DNA of 25,009 nucleotides from Croceimicrobium sp965658275 (lineage in GTDB: Bacteria > Bacteroidota > Bacteroidia > Flavobacteriales > Schleiferiaceae): assembly GCA_965658275.1 (NCBI GenBank), contig CBFHRN010000031.1, forward strand, positions 1-25,009, written 5' to 3'. Position numbers and translations under genes: made by a program. The notes beneath the pieces were generated by a model. The model worked only from the letters and a program-made list of their open reading frames with translations, was not told the origin of the DNA and did not search any database. Of this stretch, positions 12,441 through 20,093 are shown piece by piece. Positions within the stretch are counted from its first letter, which is position 1; every line of letters begins with the position of its first letter.

Positions 12441-14930
12441 CTATTTTGATCCGTAGCCAATCGACTTTTTATCTGCTTTTAAGTTCTTTGCGTTTTCCAC
12501 CAATTCATCGCTCAAAGCGTGATCGATAACTTCCATCATGCGGTCTACATAATGGAACTCCAATCCTTCGAGATAGTCTTCTCGGATTTCTTCAATATCC
12601 TTACGGTTTTTAGTGGAGAGAATAATGTGTTTAATGTCGGCTCGCTTCGCTGCCAAAATCTTCTCCTTTATACCGCCTACAGGCAGCACTTCGCCCCGTA
12701 AGGTTATTTCACCGGTCATCGCTAAACGCGTTTTTACTTTGCGCTGACTAAACAGGGAAGCCAAGGAAGTTAAAATACTAATCCCTGCAGAAGGACCATC
12801 CTTTGGTGTGGCGCCTTCGGGAAAGTGAATATGTACGTCGTATTGATCAAAGAGTCGATAATCAACTCCAAATTCCTCAGCATTGGATTTCAAATAAGCC
12901 ATTGCAATCGCTGCAGATTCCTTCATTACATCACCAAGATTACCGGTCACCGTTAAGCGACCCTTACCTTTAGCGATGGAAGATTCGATGTAAAGAATAT
13001 CACCACCTACGGGAGTCCAAGCTAAACCTGTAACTAAACCAGCAATCGAACGTTCCTCGTATTTTTCTTTACTGAAACGAGGAGCGCCTAAAATTTCTTT
13101 CACCTCGCTAACCTTAGGCTTAATATGGTAGTCTTGCTCCATAGCGATGCTTTTCGCCGCATAGCGCACCATTTTGGCGATAACCTTATCCAAGCCTCTT
13201 ACCCCCGACTCGCGGGTGTAACTTTCTACTACATACTCTAAAACCTTTTTACTCAAGCTCAGATGACCTTTCTCTAAGCCATGTTCTCTAAGCTGTTTAG
13301 GAAGTAAGTGTTTCGCCGCGATTTGCACCTTCTCCTCTACGGTATAACCATTAATTTCAATGATTTCCATACGGTCGCGCAATGCGGGGTGAATAGATCC
13401 TAAGTTATTGGCAGTAGCCACAAATAGAACCTTACTTAAATCATAACCCACCTCCAAATAGTTATCGTAAAAACTATTGTTTTGCTCAGGATCTAGAACC
13501 TCTAGCATCGCCGAAGCGGGGTCACCATGACCACGGCCGGCGGTGAGCTTATCAATCTCATCTAAAACGAAAACAGGATTGGAAGTTTCAGCCTTCTTTA
13601 TGTTCTGAAGCAAGCGACCGGGCATAGCGCCGATATAGGTTTTTCGGTGCCCGCGAATCTCAGCCTCATCACCTAAGCCCCCTAAAGACATTCGTACATA
13701 AGGACGCCCCAAGGCCTCTGCGACACTTTTACCTAAACTCGTTTTACCTACTCCAGGAGGGCCATACAAACATAGAATCGGAGATTTCAAATCACCCTTC
13801 AATTTTAATACAGCTAAATATTCGAGTAAGCGCTCCTTCACCTTCTCTAAACCATAGTGATCACGATTTAGAATTCGTTCGGCCCGCTTTAAATTGAAAT
13901 TATCCTTCGTTACCTCGTTCCATGGTAAGTCTAACATAAACTCGAGGTAATTTCGTTGAATGCTAAACTCTGGAACCTGAGGATTCACTCTTTGCAGCTT
14001 AGTTACTTCCTTTTCAAAAAGCTCCTTCACCTTATCAGGCCAATTCTTTTTACGGCCTTTCGCCCGCATTTCCTCAATCTCCGACTCCGTGCTGGATCCA
14101 CCTAATTCTTCTTGAATTTGACGCAGCTGCTGCTGAAGAAAATACTCGCGTTGTTGCTTATCAAAATCCAAGCGAACCTTATCCTGGATTTCGTTCTTCA
14201 TTTCCAGCATATTAGCCTCAAGGTTTAATAGCTTGAGCACCTCGTTCGCGCGGTCATTTAAATCGTCAACTTCCAGCAAATGCTGCTTCTTGTCAACCTC
14301 AGCATTCATATTATTACTCACAAAGTTGAGCAAGAAAGTATCGCTGTCAATACTTTTTATAGTCATTGCCGCCTCGTTCGGAATCTCCGCCGACTTATCA
14401 ATGATTTCAAGAGCCATATCCTTAATGGACTCCATCACTGCTTTAAACTGTTGATTGCTCTCATCGGGCTTGGTCTCATCCGATTTATGAACCTTGGCGT
14501 AAATATGTGGATCTGTTCGGGTAAAATCTTCAATGACAAAACGTCTTAGACCTTGCAGAATTACCGCTGTATGACCATTAGGTAACTTAAAAGAGCGAAT
14601 AATGCGAGCCACCGTTCCGGTGCGATAAAGATCTTCCGGATTGGGATTTTCTTCGCTGCCATCTTTTTGAGACACAACACCCAGCAGGCCTTGTTTTTTA
14701 TTGACCTCATTAAGTAACTTAATAGACTTATCGCGACCTGCTGTAATTGGAATTACAACTCCGGGAAATAAAACGGTATTGCGCAAGGGAAGAATCGGCA
14801 ATTCTTCAGGAAGCTCCTGATTCTTAAGACTCTCCTCATCCTCCTTACTCATTAACGGGATGTATTCGCCTTCATCACGCATTACTCCCATTTGTAAACT
14901 ATCTATATCTGAAAAATCGATAAAACTCAT
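12441..14930 (-). CDS. lon: ATP-dependent protease Lon
   Basis: Homo-oligomeric AAA+ serine protease that removes damaged and regulatory proteins in the cytoplasm. 829 aa from the ATG ending at 14930; a TTG two codons upstream is less likely. The N-terminal substrate domain opens with LPILPLRNTVLFPGVVIPIT (about 45-64), a long coiled region follows (FDKQQREYFLQQQLRQIQEEL), then Walker A GPPGVGKT (390-397), the VFVLDEIDK Walker B and the S16 protease domain with catalytic Ser714 in PKDGPSAG and Lys757 in GGIKEK. A weak -7-like box (TAGCTCTG, 14960-14967) lies 16 bp after a TTTG, one mismatch to consensus. It has its own terminator and probably forms a single-gene unit. Confidence 0.98.
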   Translation of the reverse strand: MSFIDFSDIDSLQMGVMRDEGEYIPLMSKEDEESLKNQELPEELPILPLRNTVLFPGVVIPITAGRDKSIKLLNEVNKKQGLLGVVSQKDGSEENPNPEDLYRTGTVARIIRSFKLPNGHTAVILQGLRRFVIEDFTRTDPHIYAKVHKSDETKPDESNQQFKAVMESIKDMALEIIDKSAEIPNEAAMTIKSIDSDTFLLNFVSNNMNAEVDKKQHLLEVDDLNDRANEVLKLLNLEANMLEMKNEIQDKVRLDFDKQQREYFLQQQLRQIQEELGGSSTESEIEEMRAKGRKKNWPDKVKELFEKEVTKLQRVNPQVPEFSIQRNYLEFMLDLPWNEVTKDNFNLKRAERILNRDHYGLEKVKERLLEYLAVLKLKGDLKSPILCLYGPPGVGKTSLGKSVAEALGRPYVRMSLGGLGDEAEIRGHRKTYIGAMPGRLLQNIKKAETSNPVFVLDEIDKLTAGRGHGDPASAMLEVLDPEQNNSFYDNYLEVGYDLSKVLFVATANNLGSIHPALRDRMEIIEINGYTVEEKVQIAAKHLLPKQLREHGLEKGHLSLSKKVLEYVVESYTRESGVRGLDKVIAKMVRYAAKSIAMEQDYHIKPKVSEVKEILGAPRFSKEKYEERSIAGLVTGLAWTPVGGDILYIESSIAKGKGRLTVTGNLGDVMKESAAIAMAYLKSNAEEFGVDYRLFDQYDVHIHFPEGATPKDGPSAGISILTSLASLFSQRKVKTRLAMTGEITLRGEVLPVGGIKEKILAAKRADIKHIILSTKNRKDIEEIREDYLEGLEFHYVDRMMEVIDHALSDELVENAKNLKADKKSIGYGSK

Positions 14931-14993
14931 GTACAAGAAATTTGTCCACCCACGGTGGGCAGAGCTAAGTTCAATCCTTATGCCAAAGGCTTA

Positions 14994-16166
14994 TTAAGAG
15001 CGGTAGCTGGTCGTTTTGTCAAAAATCACCTGCAAAATGTCACGCTCAATTTCATCCAATTCGACATTACGTCGTGACATTACCAGTTCGGCAGTTTTCA
15101 TCGCCTTCTCAAATTTGTACTCCGTAAACCCAGAAGCACCTCCCCATGAAAATGAAGGAATGAAATTCCGTGGAAAACCGGCTCCAAAAATGTTGGCACT
15201 TACCCCCACAACGGTACCGGTATTAAACATGGTATTAATACCACATTTTGAGTGATCACCCATTACTAAACCACAAAATTGCAATCCGGTGCGGGCAAAT
15301 CCACCACGAGGATAATCCCAAAGCTTTACTTCTTCGTAATTGTTCTTGAGGTTCGAGTTGTTACTGTCAGCCCCAATATTACACCACTCTCCTATAACAG
15401 AGTTACCCAAGAAGCCGTCATGACCTTTATTGGAGTAGCCCAGAATCAGGGAATTATTTACTTCTCCCCCAACCTTACTATGCGGACCTATCGTTGTAGG
15501 ACCGTAAATCTTCGAGGATAGCTTTAAAACCGAATGTTCACAAAGGGCAAAGGGACCTCTTACCACCGAACCTTCCATAATCTCGGCATCCTTAGCAATA
15601 TAAATCGGACCCGATGTTGAATTGAGAATAGCCGCCTCAACTTTTGCCCCTTCCTCAAGGAAAACACGATCACCTAAAATCGTATTGGTAGCAGATAATG
15701 GAGCCGACTTACGACCCGCGGTTAATAGTTCGAAGTCTACTTCGAGTTCAGCCCCATTTAAACTAAAAAGGTGGTAAGGCCTAGAGATGTAATTCAACTC
15801 TCCCTGGTAATCCAAAACCTCCGTATCATGCTCTTCATCTTCCTTAAAATGACGCGAATCACGACTTGCGATTAAGATCTCATCTTTCATTAGCGATTGA
15901 TGATCTTCTAAGCCCCGCAAGGCTTCGATTAATTCATCTGACGGACAAACACATGGGTTCACAAACCAATCATCCCCAGTTTCCTTTAATGGAAATTTAC
16001 GCTGCAAGTAATCCTGCGTGAGATAAGAAGCCTCTTGAATGTTTAATCGCATCAACCACTTTTCCTCAAGGGTAAGAATACCACAACGCAGCTTAGCACT
16101 AGGCCTAGTAAAGGTTAAGGGTAAAAGATGATCACGGTTTTCGTCGTCAAAGAAGATGATATTCAT
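14994..16166 (-). CDS. GlmU-like sugar nucleotidyltransferase family protein (NTP_transf_4 type)
   Basis: 390 aa. The N-terminal half starts MNIIFFDDENRDHLLPLTFTRPSAKLRCGILTLEEKW, the opening of a divergent nucleotidyltransferase family seen in Bacteroidota and annotated as GlmU family or putative sugar nucleotidyl transferase. The usual GxGTRM pyrophosphorylase loop is absent. The C-terminal half is a left-handed beta-helix with hexapeptide-like turns (ILGDRVFLEEGAKVEAAIL, IYIAKDAEIMEGSVVRGPFAL, VIGEWCNIGADSNNSNLKNN), as in acyltransferases of the GlmU type. The substrate is unknown and a true GlmU role is not supported. It lies just after the rpmE2 terminator and upstream of lon, so it may have its own promoter, but no good -7 box was found. 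Confidence 0.85.
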   Translation of the reverse strand: MNIIFFDDENRDHLLPLTFTRPSAKLRCGILTLEEKWLMRLNIQEASYLTQDYLQRKFPLKETGDDWFVNPCVCPSDELIEALRGLEDHQSLMKDEILIASRDSRHFKEDEEHDTEVLDYQGELNYISRPYHLFSLNGAELEVDFELLTAGRKSAPLSATNTILGDRVFLEEGAKVEAAILNSTSGPIYIAKDAEIMEGSVVRGPFALCEHSVLKLSSKIYGPTTIGPHSKVGGEVNNSLILGYSNKGHDGFLGNSVIGEWCNIGADSNNSNLKNNYEEVKLWDYPRGGFARTGLQFCGLVMGDHSKCGINTMFNTGTVVGVSANIFGAGFPRNFIPSFSWGGASGFTEYKFEKAMKTAELVMSRRNVELDEIERDILQVIFDKTTSYRS

Positions 16167-16204
16167 ACCTGTAGTTTTGGCTTAGCAAGATAATAGTTGG
16201 CCAT

Positions 16205-16235
16205 AAAAAAACCCCTTCTCCAATCGGAAAAGGGG
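16205..16235 (-). terminator. Intrinsic terminator of rpmE2
   Basis: Minus strand: CCCCTTTTCC, loop GATT, GGAGAAGGGG, then seven T. The 10-bp stem has one G-T wobble and no mismatch. It ends the rpmE2 mRNA 25 bp after the stop codon and precedes the GlmU-like gene. Confidence 0.95.
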
Positions 16236-16259
16236 CTGAATATTCTGAGTGTTATTCGC

Positions 16260-16511
16260 TTACTTGTTGCGATTTGCGTAACGACTGCGGAATTTGTCAA
16301 CACGACCTGCAGTATCCACCAATTTAACCTTACCGGTATAGAATGGGTGAGACGCAGCCGAGATTTCCATTTTGATCAATGGATACTCAACGCCATCGAT
16401 TTCGATAGTGTCGCGAGTGTCGGCACATGAACGGGTAATGAAATAATCTTCAGTACCCATATCCTTGAATACACAAGGACGATAGTTTTCTGGATGAATG
16501 TCTTTTTGCAT
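16260..16511 (-). CDS. rpmE2: 50S ribosomal protein L31 type B
   Basis: 83 aa, basic. MQKDIHPENYRPCVFKDM, the DTIEIDGVEYPLIKMEISAASHPFYTGK core and the LVDTAGRVDKF tail match type B L31 proteins. Type B is the zinc-independent form that replaces the four-cysteine type A. This copy has two cysteines, Cys13 and Cys29, at places where I recall other residues in most type B proteins; two alone do not make the type A site. It is transcribed from a promoter with a leader of about 44 nt and ends at a strong terminator, so it is a single-gene unit. No Zur box was recognised. Confidence 0.96.
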   Translation of the reverse strand: MQKDIHPENYRPCVFKDMGTEDYFITRSCADTRDTIEIDGVEYPLIKMEISAASHPFYTGKVKLVDTAGRVDKFRSRYANRNK

Positions 16512-16558
16512 AACTGTAATTATATGGTTAGGATTTTGCCCAAGCCAAAAAAGGGCTG

Positions 16559-16589
16559 CAAAGCTATAAATAATTTAGAATGAGGGCAA
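16559..16589 (-). promoter_or_regulatory. rpmE2 promoter (TTG, 20 bp, TAGCTTTG)
   Basis: Minus strand: a TTG at 16589-16587, a 20-bp spacer and a perfect TAnnTTTG box at 16566-16559, the full Bacteroidota layout. Transcription would start near 16555, giving a leader of about 44 nt that begins with an AGCC/GGCT or GCCC/GGGC hairpin. Confidence 0.6.
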
Positions 16590-16647
16590 GACAGAATGCA
16601 GGAAAAATTGAAATCTTCCTTTGCACGTGGAATTCAAAGATAGAAAG

Positions 16648-16655
16648 TACTTTTG
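16648..16655 (+). promoter_or_regulatory. -7 box of the lipoprotein gene (TACTTTTG)
   Basis: Perfect TAnnTTTG box ending 24 nt before the ATG at 16680. A TTTG at 16620-16623 lies 24 bp upstream, slightly beyond the usual 17-23. It is back to back with the rpmE2 promoter in the 168-bp divergent gap; the rest of that gap holds nothing else I can identify. Confidence 0.5.
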
Positions 16656-16679
16656 AAGCCTCAATGTCGTTACTAGTGC

Positions 16680-18170
16680 ATGTTTAAAAAGATCTTGTTT
16701 TTAGGACTAATCGCCACTATTATTTTTGGAGCCTGTCGCAAGGAAGAAAATATTGTGATTGCCAGCTCACAGCTGCGCTTTTCAACCGATACTGTTTTCC
16801 TTGATACCGTCTTTGAAACTATTGGATCAAGCACCTATCAACTCAAAGTTTACAACGACAGTAAAGACAACATTAGCATTCCCAATATTCGTTTGGCGGA
16901 TGCCAATAGCCCTTATCGCCTCAACATTAACGGCATAGCGACTAATAATGCCAGTAATGTCGAAATCCTACCCGAAGACAGTATTTACATTTTTGTAGAG
17001 GTTAATGCGGGTGAACTAAATAACAGCGCCGAGATGATTGTCGATGACCAAATCATCTTCGAATTAAGCAATAGCAGTCAACAAGTAGAGCTCGTAACCC
17101 TAGCCAAGCAAGCCATTTTCCACTTCCCAACTAATTTTATAGTAGTTGGACAAGCCCCTAATTCCATTGTTATCCCCTACTCCATCATCAGCTGTAATAG
17201 TACCTGGGACGCGAGCTTACCCCATGTCGTTTATGGCTATGCCGTGGTGGACAGTGGTTGCACCTTAACCATTGATAAAGGCACAGACGTCCACTTCCAT
17301 GAAAATAGTGGCCTCTGGGTATTTAATGAAGGCCAACTTAAAATTGCTCCGAATGCTAGTCCGGGTCTTGGTGATTCTGTAACCTTTAGCAGTGATCGGC
17401 TCGAACCATTCTACGAAGAAGTACCCGGTCAATGGGGCGGGGTTTTAGGCGGACTCTATATTGGTCAAGGAGGGCGAGCTGAAATCAACAATTTGGTTAT
17501 TAAAAATGCGGTCAATGGCCTGCGGACCGATTCGGCGATTTACAGCGACCAGCTCATTATTCGTAATAGCTATATCTTAAATAGTTCTCGAACCGGCTTC
17601 TATGCGGGCTACAGTAGTGTTGATGCTCAAAACTTGGTTATTGCCAATCAAGGACTTTATGGCTTTTATGCCTTTGGAGGCAATTACAGTTTTAGACATT
17701 GTAGCTTCGTTAACTTCTGGACGCAAGGTACACGGCAAGACCCTTCCGTTTTGCTCACAAACTTCATCGACATTCAAACTGAAAACGGATTACTCCGCGT
17801 TAGCCGTGATTTGGAGTCGGCTTACTTTGGAAACTGTTTAATTGATGGAAACAACCGGCAAGAATTGGCGCTAGCCGATGATGAAACTGCGCTCTTTAAC
17901 TACAATTTTAACCATGTCGGTTTAAAGCTCGACCCCGATGTGGAAGACCGAGGCTTTGACATCAACGATGCAAGGTTCAATCAAATCTTTGTGAATCAAA
18001 CCAACGACTTCGTTAATAGCGAGCAAAATTTCTTCCAACTGGATAGTGCTTCTCAGGCTATAGACCTAGGCAACACTACCGATGGATTTATTGTACCCAC
18101 CGATATTTTAGGTGAAATTCGAAACTTCAATGGGCTCCCTGATCTTGGAGCCTATGAACGTCAGTTCTAA
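16680..18170 (+). CDS. Predicted surface lipoprotein with beta-helix and choice-of-anchor-Q-like end
   Basis: 496 aa. A lipoprotein signal peptide ends in FGAC (lipidated Cys19). The next residues are R-K-E-E-N, which fits the K-(D/E)2 lipoprotein export signal described in Capnocytophaga, so display on the cell surface is likely. Residues about 30-150 form an Ig-like/DUF1573-style beta domain (LRFSTDTVFLDTVFETIGSS). From about 200 on there are repeated short strands of a right-handed beta-helix (LVIKNAVNGL, LIIRNSYILNSSRTGFYAG, LVIANQGLYGFYAFGG). The end, SQAIDLGN through LPDLGAYE, is of the choice-of-anchor Q type. No catalytic motif is visible, so binding or adhesion is only an inference. 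Its stop interlocks with the convergent barrel gene. Confidence 0.88.
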   Translation: MFKKILFLGLIATIIFGACRKEENIVIASSQLRFSTDTVFLDTVFETIGSSTYQLKVYNDSKDNISIPNIRLADANSPYRLNINGIATNNASNVEILPEDSIYIFVEVNAGELNNSAEMIVDDQIIFELSNSSQQVELVTLAKQAIFHFPTNFIVVGQAPNSIVIPYSIISCNSTWDASLPHVVYGYAVVDSGCTLTIDKGTDVHFHENSGLWVFNEGQLKIAPNASPGLGDSVTFSSDRLEPFYEEVPGQWGGVLGGLYIGQGGRAEINNLVIKNAVNGLRTDSAIYSDQLIIRNSYILNSSRTGFYAGYSSVDAQNLVIANQGLYGFYAFGGNYSFRHCSFVNFWTQGTRQDPSVLLTNFIDIQTENGLLRVSRDLESAYFGNCLIDGNNRQELALADDETALFNYNFNHVGLKLDPDVEDRGFDINDARFNQIFVNQTNDFVNSEQNFFQLDSASQAIDLGNTTDGFIVPTDILGEIRNFNGLPDLGAYERQF

Positions 18171-18847
18171 AGAATCGCGTAAGAGTATCCCAAATTGAAA
18201 CCCCAAACTTTATTGTTTGGATTGGTGGCTTGTGGATCTAGATCGATAAAGCCATCCATGGTATCACCATTCACATTGGTATACCGAAACTCCAGACTTA
18301 GGATACTGTGATAGCCAAGGCGGTATTTAGCCCCCAAACCAAAGAAACTGGTCATACCGTTGTAGGCATTACTTTCAACCTCAATGGTAGATGGAATTAA
18401 ATCATTGAAGGAAAGCTCAGGGTTCCATCCTGCAAATCCCACACCTCCTTTGAGGTAAACGGTATACTTGTCGTCCAAGTGATACTTCCCAAATCGGATA
18501 AAGTGGATTTCAGCAAAAGTGTTTGCTTGGGCCATACTAGTAACCACAGAGAGACCCCGATTGGCATTTTCATGATTTATATCGGCCGCCTTTAAATTGG
18601 CATAACTAGCTTCAAAGCCCCATCCGAACCAATCGTTAAAATGATACTTGGCGAAAACACTAAGATTGGGAGAGGCCTCCGCAAAGAAAGCATTTACACG
18701 AGCCGAATTTGCGATACCATTCGACATATTAAGAGTTCCTAAACCCACTCCGAACTCATAGTACTTCGTGTACTTGGTTTGGGCTTGGGTATTTAAACCA
18801 ATAAAAAGGGCGAAACTGAGCGCCACTAGTTTGAGAGTTCTATTCAT
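18167..18847 (-). CDS. Outer-membrane beta-barrel protein (DUF6089-like)
   Basis: 226 aa. The signal peptide MNRTLKLVALSFALFIGLNTQAQ is followed by barrel strands: YYEFGVGLGTLNMS, PNLSVFAKYHFNDWFGWGFEASYA, NTFAEIHFIRFGKYH, KYTVYLKGGVGFAGWN, FFGLGAKYRLGYHSILSLEFRYT, and a last strand VWGFNLGYSYAIL at the C-terminus. This is the small porin-like barrel pattern of DUF6089-type proteins; the exact family is from memory. The ATG overlaps the yaaA TGA stop (ATGA), so it is translated from the yaaA mRNA. The stop interlocks by 4 bp with the lipoprotein gene on the other strand. The link with a peroxide-response protein suggests no clear function. Confidence 0.82.
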   Translation of the reverse strand: MNRTLKLVALSFALFIGLNTQAQTKYTKYYEFGVGLGTLNMSNGIANSARVNAFFAEASPNLSVFAKYHFNDWFGWGFEASYANLKAADINHENANRGLSVVTSMAQANTFAEIHFIRFGKYHLDDKYTVYLKGGVGFAGWNPELSFNDLIPSTIEVESNAYNGMTSFFGLGAKYRLGYHSILSLEFRYTNVNGDTMDGFIDLDPQATNPNNKVWGFNLGYSYAIL

Positions 18848-19608
18848 GCTTTGTCTCTTAAGAATACCAATTTAGACTCGCTTGATTGTTTGGGGTCGAA
18901 ATAGTATCCTGCTAAGTTAAAATCTTTTAGTTCTCGCCAATCATCCAATCGATTTTGGATGATATAATTTGCCATCATGCCACGCGCCTTCTTCGCAAAA
19001 AAGGAAATCACCTTATACTTCCCCTTCGAATAATCCAGAAAGTCCACATCAATAACGGGATTGGCTAGTTTCAATTGATTCACCGCTTTAAAGTATTCGG
19101 TGCTCGCCAAATTTAAAATCGGCTCTCCTTCTTTCAAGTCAGCCTTTAAAAAATCATGTAAATCATCTTTCCAGAACTCATACAGATTCTTTTTACGGCC
19201 CACATTCATAGCCGTTCCCATTTCCAAACGATAGGGGCTCACCAAAGTATTAGGCCTTAAAATACCGTATAAACCAGAGAGAATGAAAAGCTTTTGCACT
19301 GCAAAATCCATGTCTGCTTCCGACCATCGCTCGGCTTCCATCCCCAAATACACATCCCCTTTAAACGCTAAGGCCGCCTGTTTCTTGGGACCCATTTCAC
19401 CGGCCAATAAAGCTTGATTGCGTTCGTAATTTACATTAGCCAAGGCTTTACTAATACCTTGCAATTTCATTAAGGCACCAGGCTTGAAGCTGGCTAGCTT
19501 TTTAACCACTTTCTGACTAGACTCTTCGAATAAAGCGTTCTCGCTTGGCCCAATCTCTAAATCCGACTCAAAGTCCAGCGTCTTGGCTGGGGATATCATC
19601 ATTCGCAT
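18844..19608 (-). CDS. yaaA: Peroxide stress protein YaaA family (DUF328)
   Basis: 254 aa from the ATG ending at 19608, giving MRMMISPAKTLDFES; the family normally begins 'M.ilISPAKTL'. The frame is open 35 codons further up, but that part spans the upstream gene's terminator and is not coding. Other family blocks: LMKLQGISKALANVNYERN, AALAFKGDVYLGM, LFILSGLYGILRPNTLVSPYRLEMGT and the end FNLAGYYFDPKQSSESKLVFLR. In E. coli YaaA limits iron-driven damage during hydrogen peroxide stress. A TATATTTG box ends 3 nt before the ATG, so a leaderless mRNA is possible. The downstream barrel gene is coupled by ATGA. Confidence 0.95.
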   Translation of the reverse strand: MRMMISPAKTLDFESDLEIGPSENALFEESSQKVVKKLASFKPGALMKLQGISKALANVNYERNQALLAGEMGPKKQAALAFKGDVYLGMEAERWSEADMDFAVQKLFILSGLYGILRPNTLVSPYRLEMGTAMNVGRKKNLYEFWKDDLHDFLKADLKEGEPILNLASTEYFKAVNQLKLANPVIDVDFLDYSKGKYKVISFFAKKARGMMANYIIQNRLDDWRELKDFNLAGYYFDPKQSSESKLVFLRDKA

Positions 19609-19611
19609 AGG

Positions 19612-19619
19612 CAAATATA
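19612..19619 (-). promoter_or_regulatory. -7 box of yaaA (TATATTTG) touching an upstream terminator
   Basis: Perfect TAnnTTTG on the minus strand, directly after the T-tract of the MORN-gene terminator and 3 nt before the yaaA ATG. The -33 position falls inside the terminator hairpin and has no TTG. Either a leaderless promoter or chance in an AT-rich tract. Confidence 0.4.
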
Positions 19620-19650
19620 AAAAAGGCGCGATGTGGAAACATCGCGCCTT
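19619..19650 (-). terminator. Intrinsic terminator of the MORN-repeat gene
   Basis: Minus strand: AAGGCGCGATGT, loop TTCC, ACATCGCGCCTT, then further T. A perfect 12-bp GC-rich stem, 23 bp after the stop codon of the MORN-repeat gene. Confidence 0.95.
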
Positions 19651-19673
19651 AATAGCTTTTACTAATACTTCGA

Positions 19674-20039
19674 TTATTTTTCTACGTGTAAATTTCTCTG
19701 ATCCAAGGACCACTCGCGATGCTCAACCATTCGGTTAGCTTCGTATACACATTCGTATAATTTCGTGCGGTCATCCGCCCATACAAACCAAGTACCTTCT
19801 TTATGACCGTTAATGTAAGTCGCTTCAATTCGAATATCACCAGTACGGGTAAACTCGGTCCACTGTCCGTGTGATTTACCATCCTTGAAATAACCTACTT
19901 CTTTAACTTGATCGGTGCCCGCAAAATAGCGTGTCATCTTTATCTGATCATCTTGTTTTTCCCAAGAAACATCAGATTGCGCTTTTGCTGTAGTCACCAT
20001 GAACAAGCCTACCACTATTAATCCTACTATCTTTTTCAT
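19674..20039 (-). CDS. Secreted protein with MORN-like repeats
   Basis: 121 aa. The signal peptide MKKIVGLIVVGLFMVTTAKAQ is followed by about 100 residues with two MORN-like units, EVGYFKDGKSHGQWTEFTRTG and EATYINGHKEGTWFVWADD, each with the G-x-W core after a 'Y.nG...G' turn. This resembles YwqK-type 'antitoxin' repeat proteins of Bacteroidota, but no toxin is near and a toxin-antitoxin role is not supported. It would act in the periplasm or be secreted. It is a single-gene unit: a TATCTTTG box lies upstream, a strong terminator follows, and an elaborate symmetric repeat sits upstream of the promoter. Confidence 0.82.
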   Translation of the reverse strand: MKKIVGLIVVGLFMVTTAKAQSDVSWEKQDDQIKMTRYFAGTDQVKEVGYFKDGKSHGQWTEFTRTGDIRIEATYINGHKEGTWFVWADDRTKLYECVYEANRMVEHREWSLDQRNLHVEK

Positions 20040-20067
20040 GACTACAGAGTTTTTTAGTTCAACACTT

Positions 20068-20075
20068 CAAAGATA
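20068..20075 (-). promoter_or_regulatory. -7 box of the MORN-repeat gene (TATCTTTG)
   Basis: Perfect TAnnTTTG on the minus strand, ending 28 nt before the ATG. No TTG is present at the -33 spacing. Instead the first AGTTAACATT-type repeat (20094-20103) covers that place, as expected of a site where a regulator binds. Confidence 0.55.
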
Positions 20076-20093
20076 CAAAAAATATTTACATTT

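Noticed and set aside
14947..14960. CCCAC-G-GTGGG inverted repeat before lon as a heat-shock or operator site
   Set aside because: Only 5-bp arms, does not match the CIRCE element or any site I know; left as chance unless conserved.
19609..19713. 35-codon upstream extension of yaaA
   Set aside because: It spans the terminator hairpin of the previous gene, and the family begins at the M-ISPAKTL block.
19674..20039. Toxin-antitoxin pair from the YwqK-like MORN repeats
   Set aside because: The product has a signal peptide and no toxin gene is adjacent.
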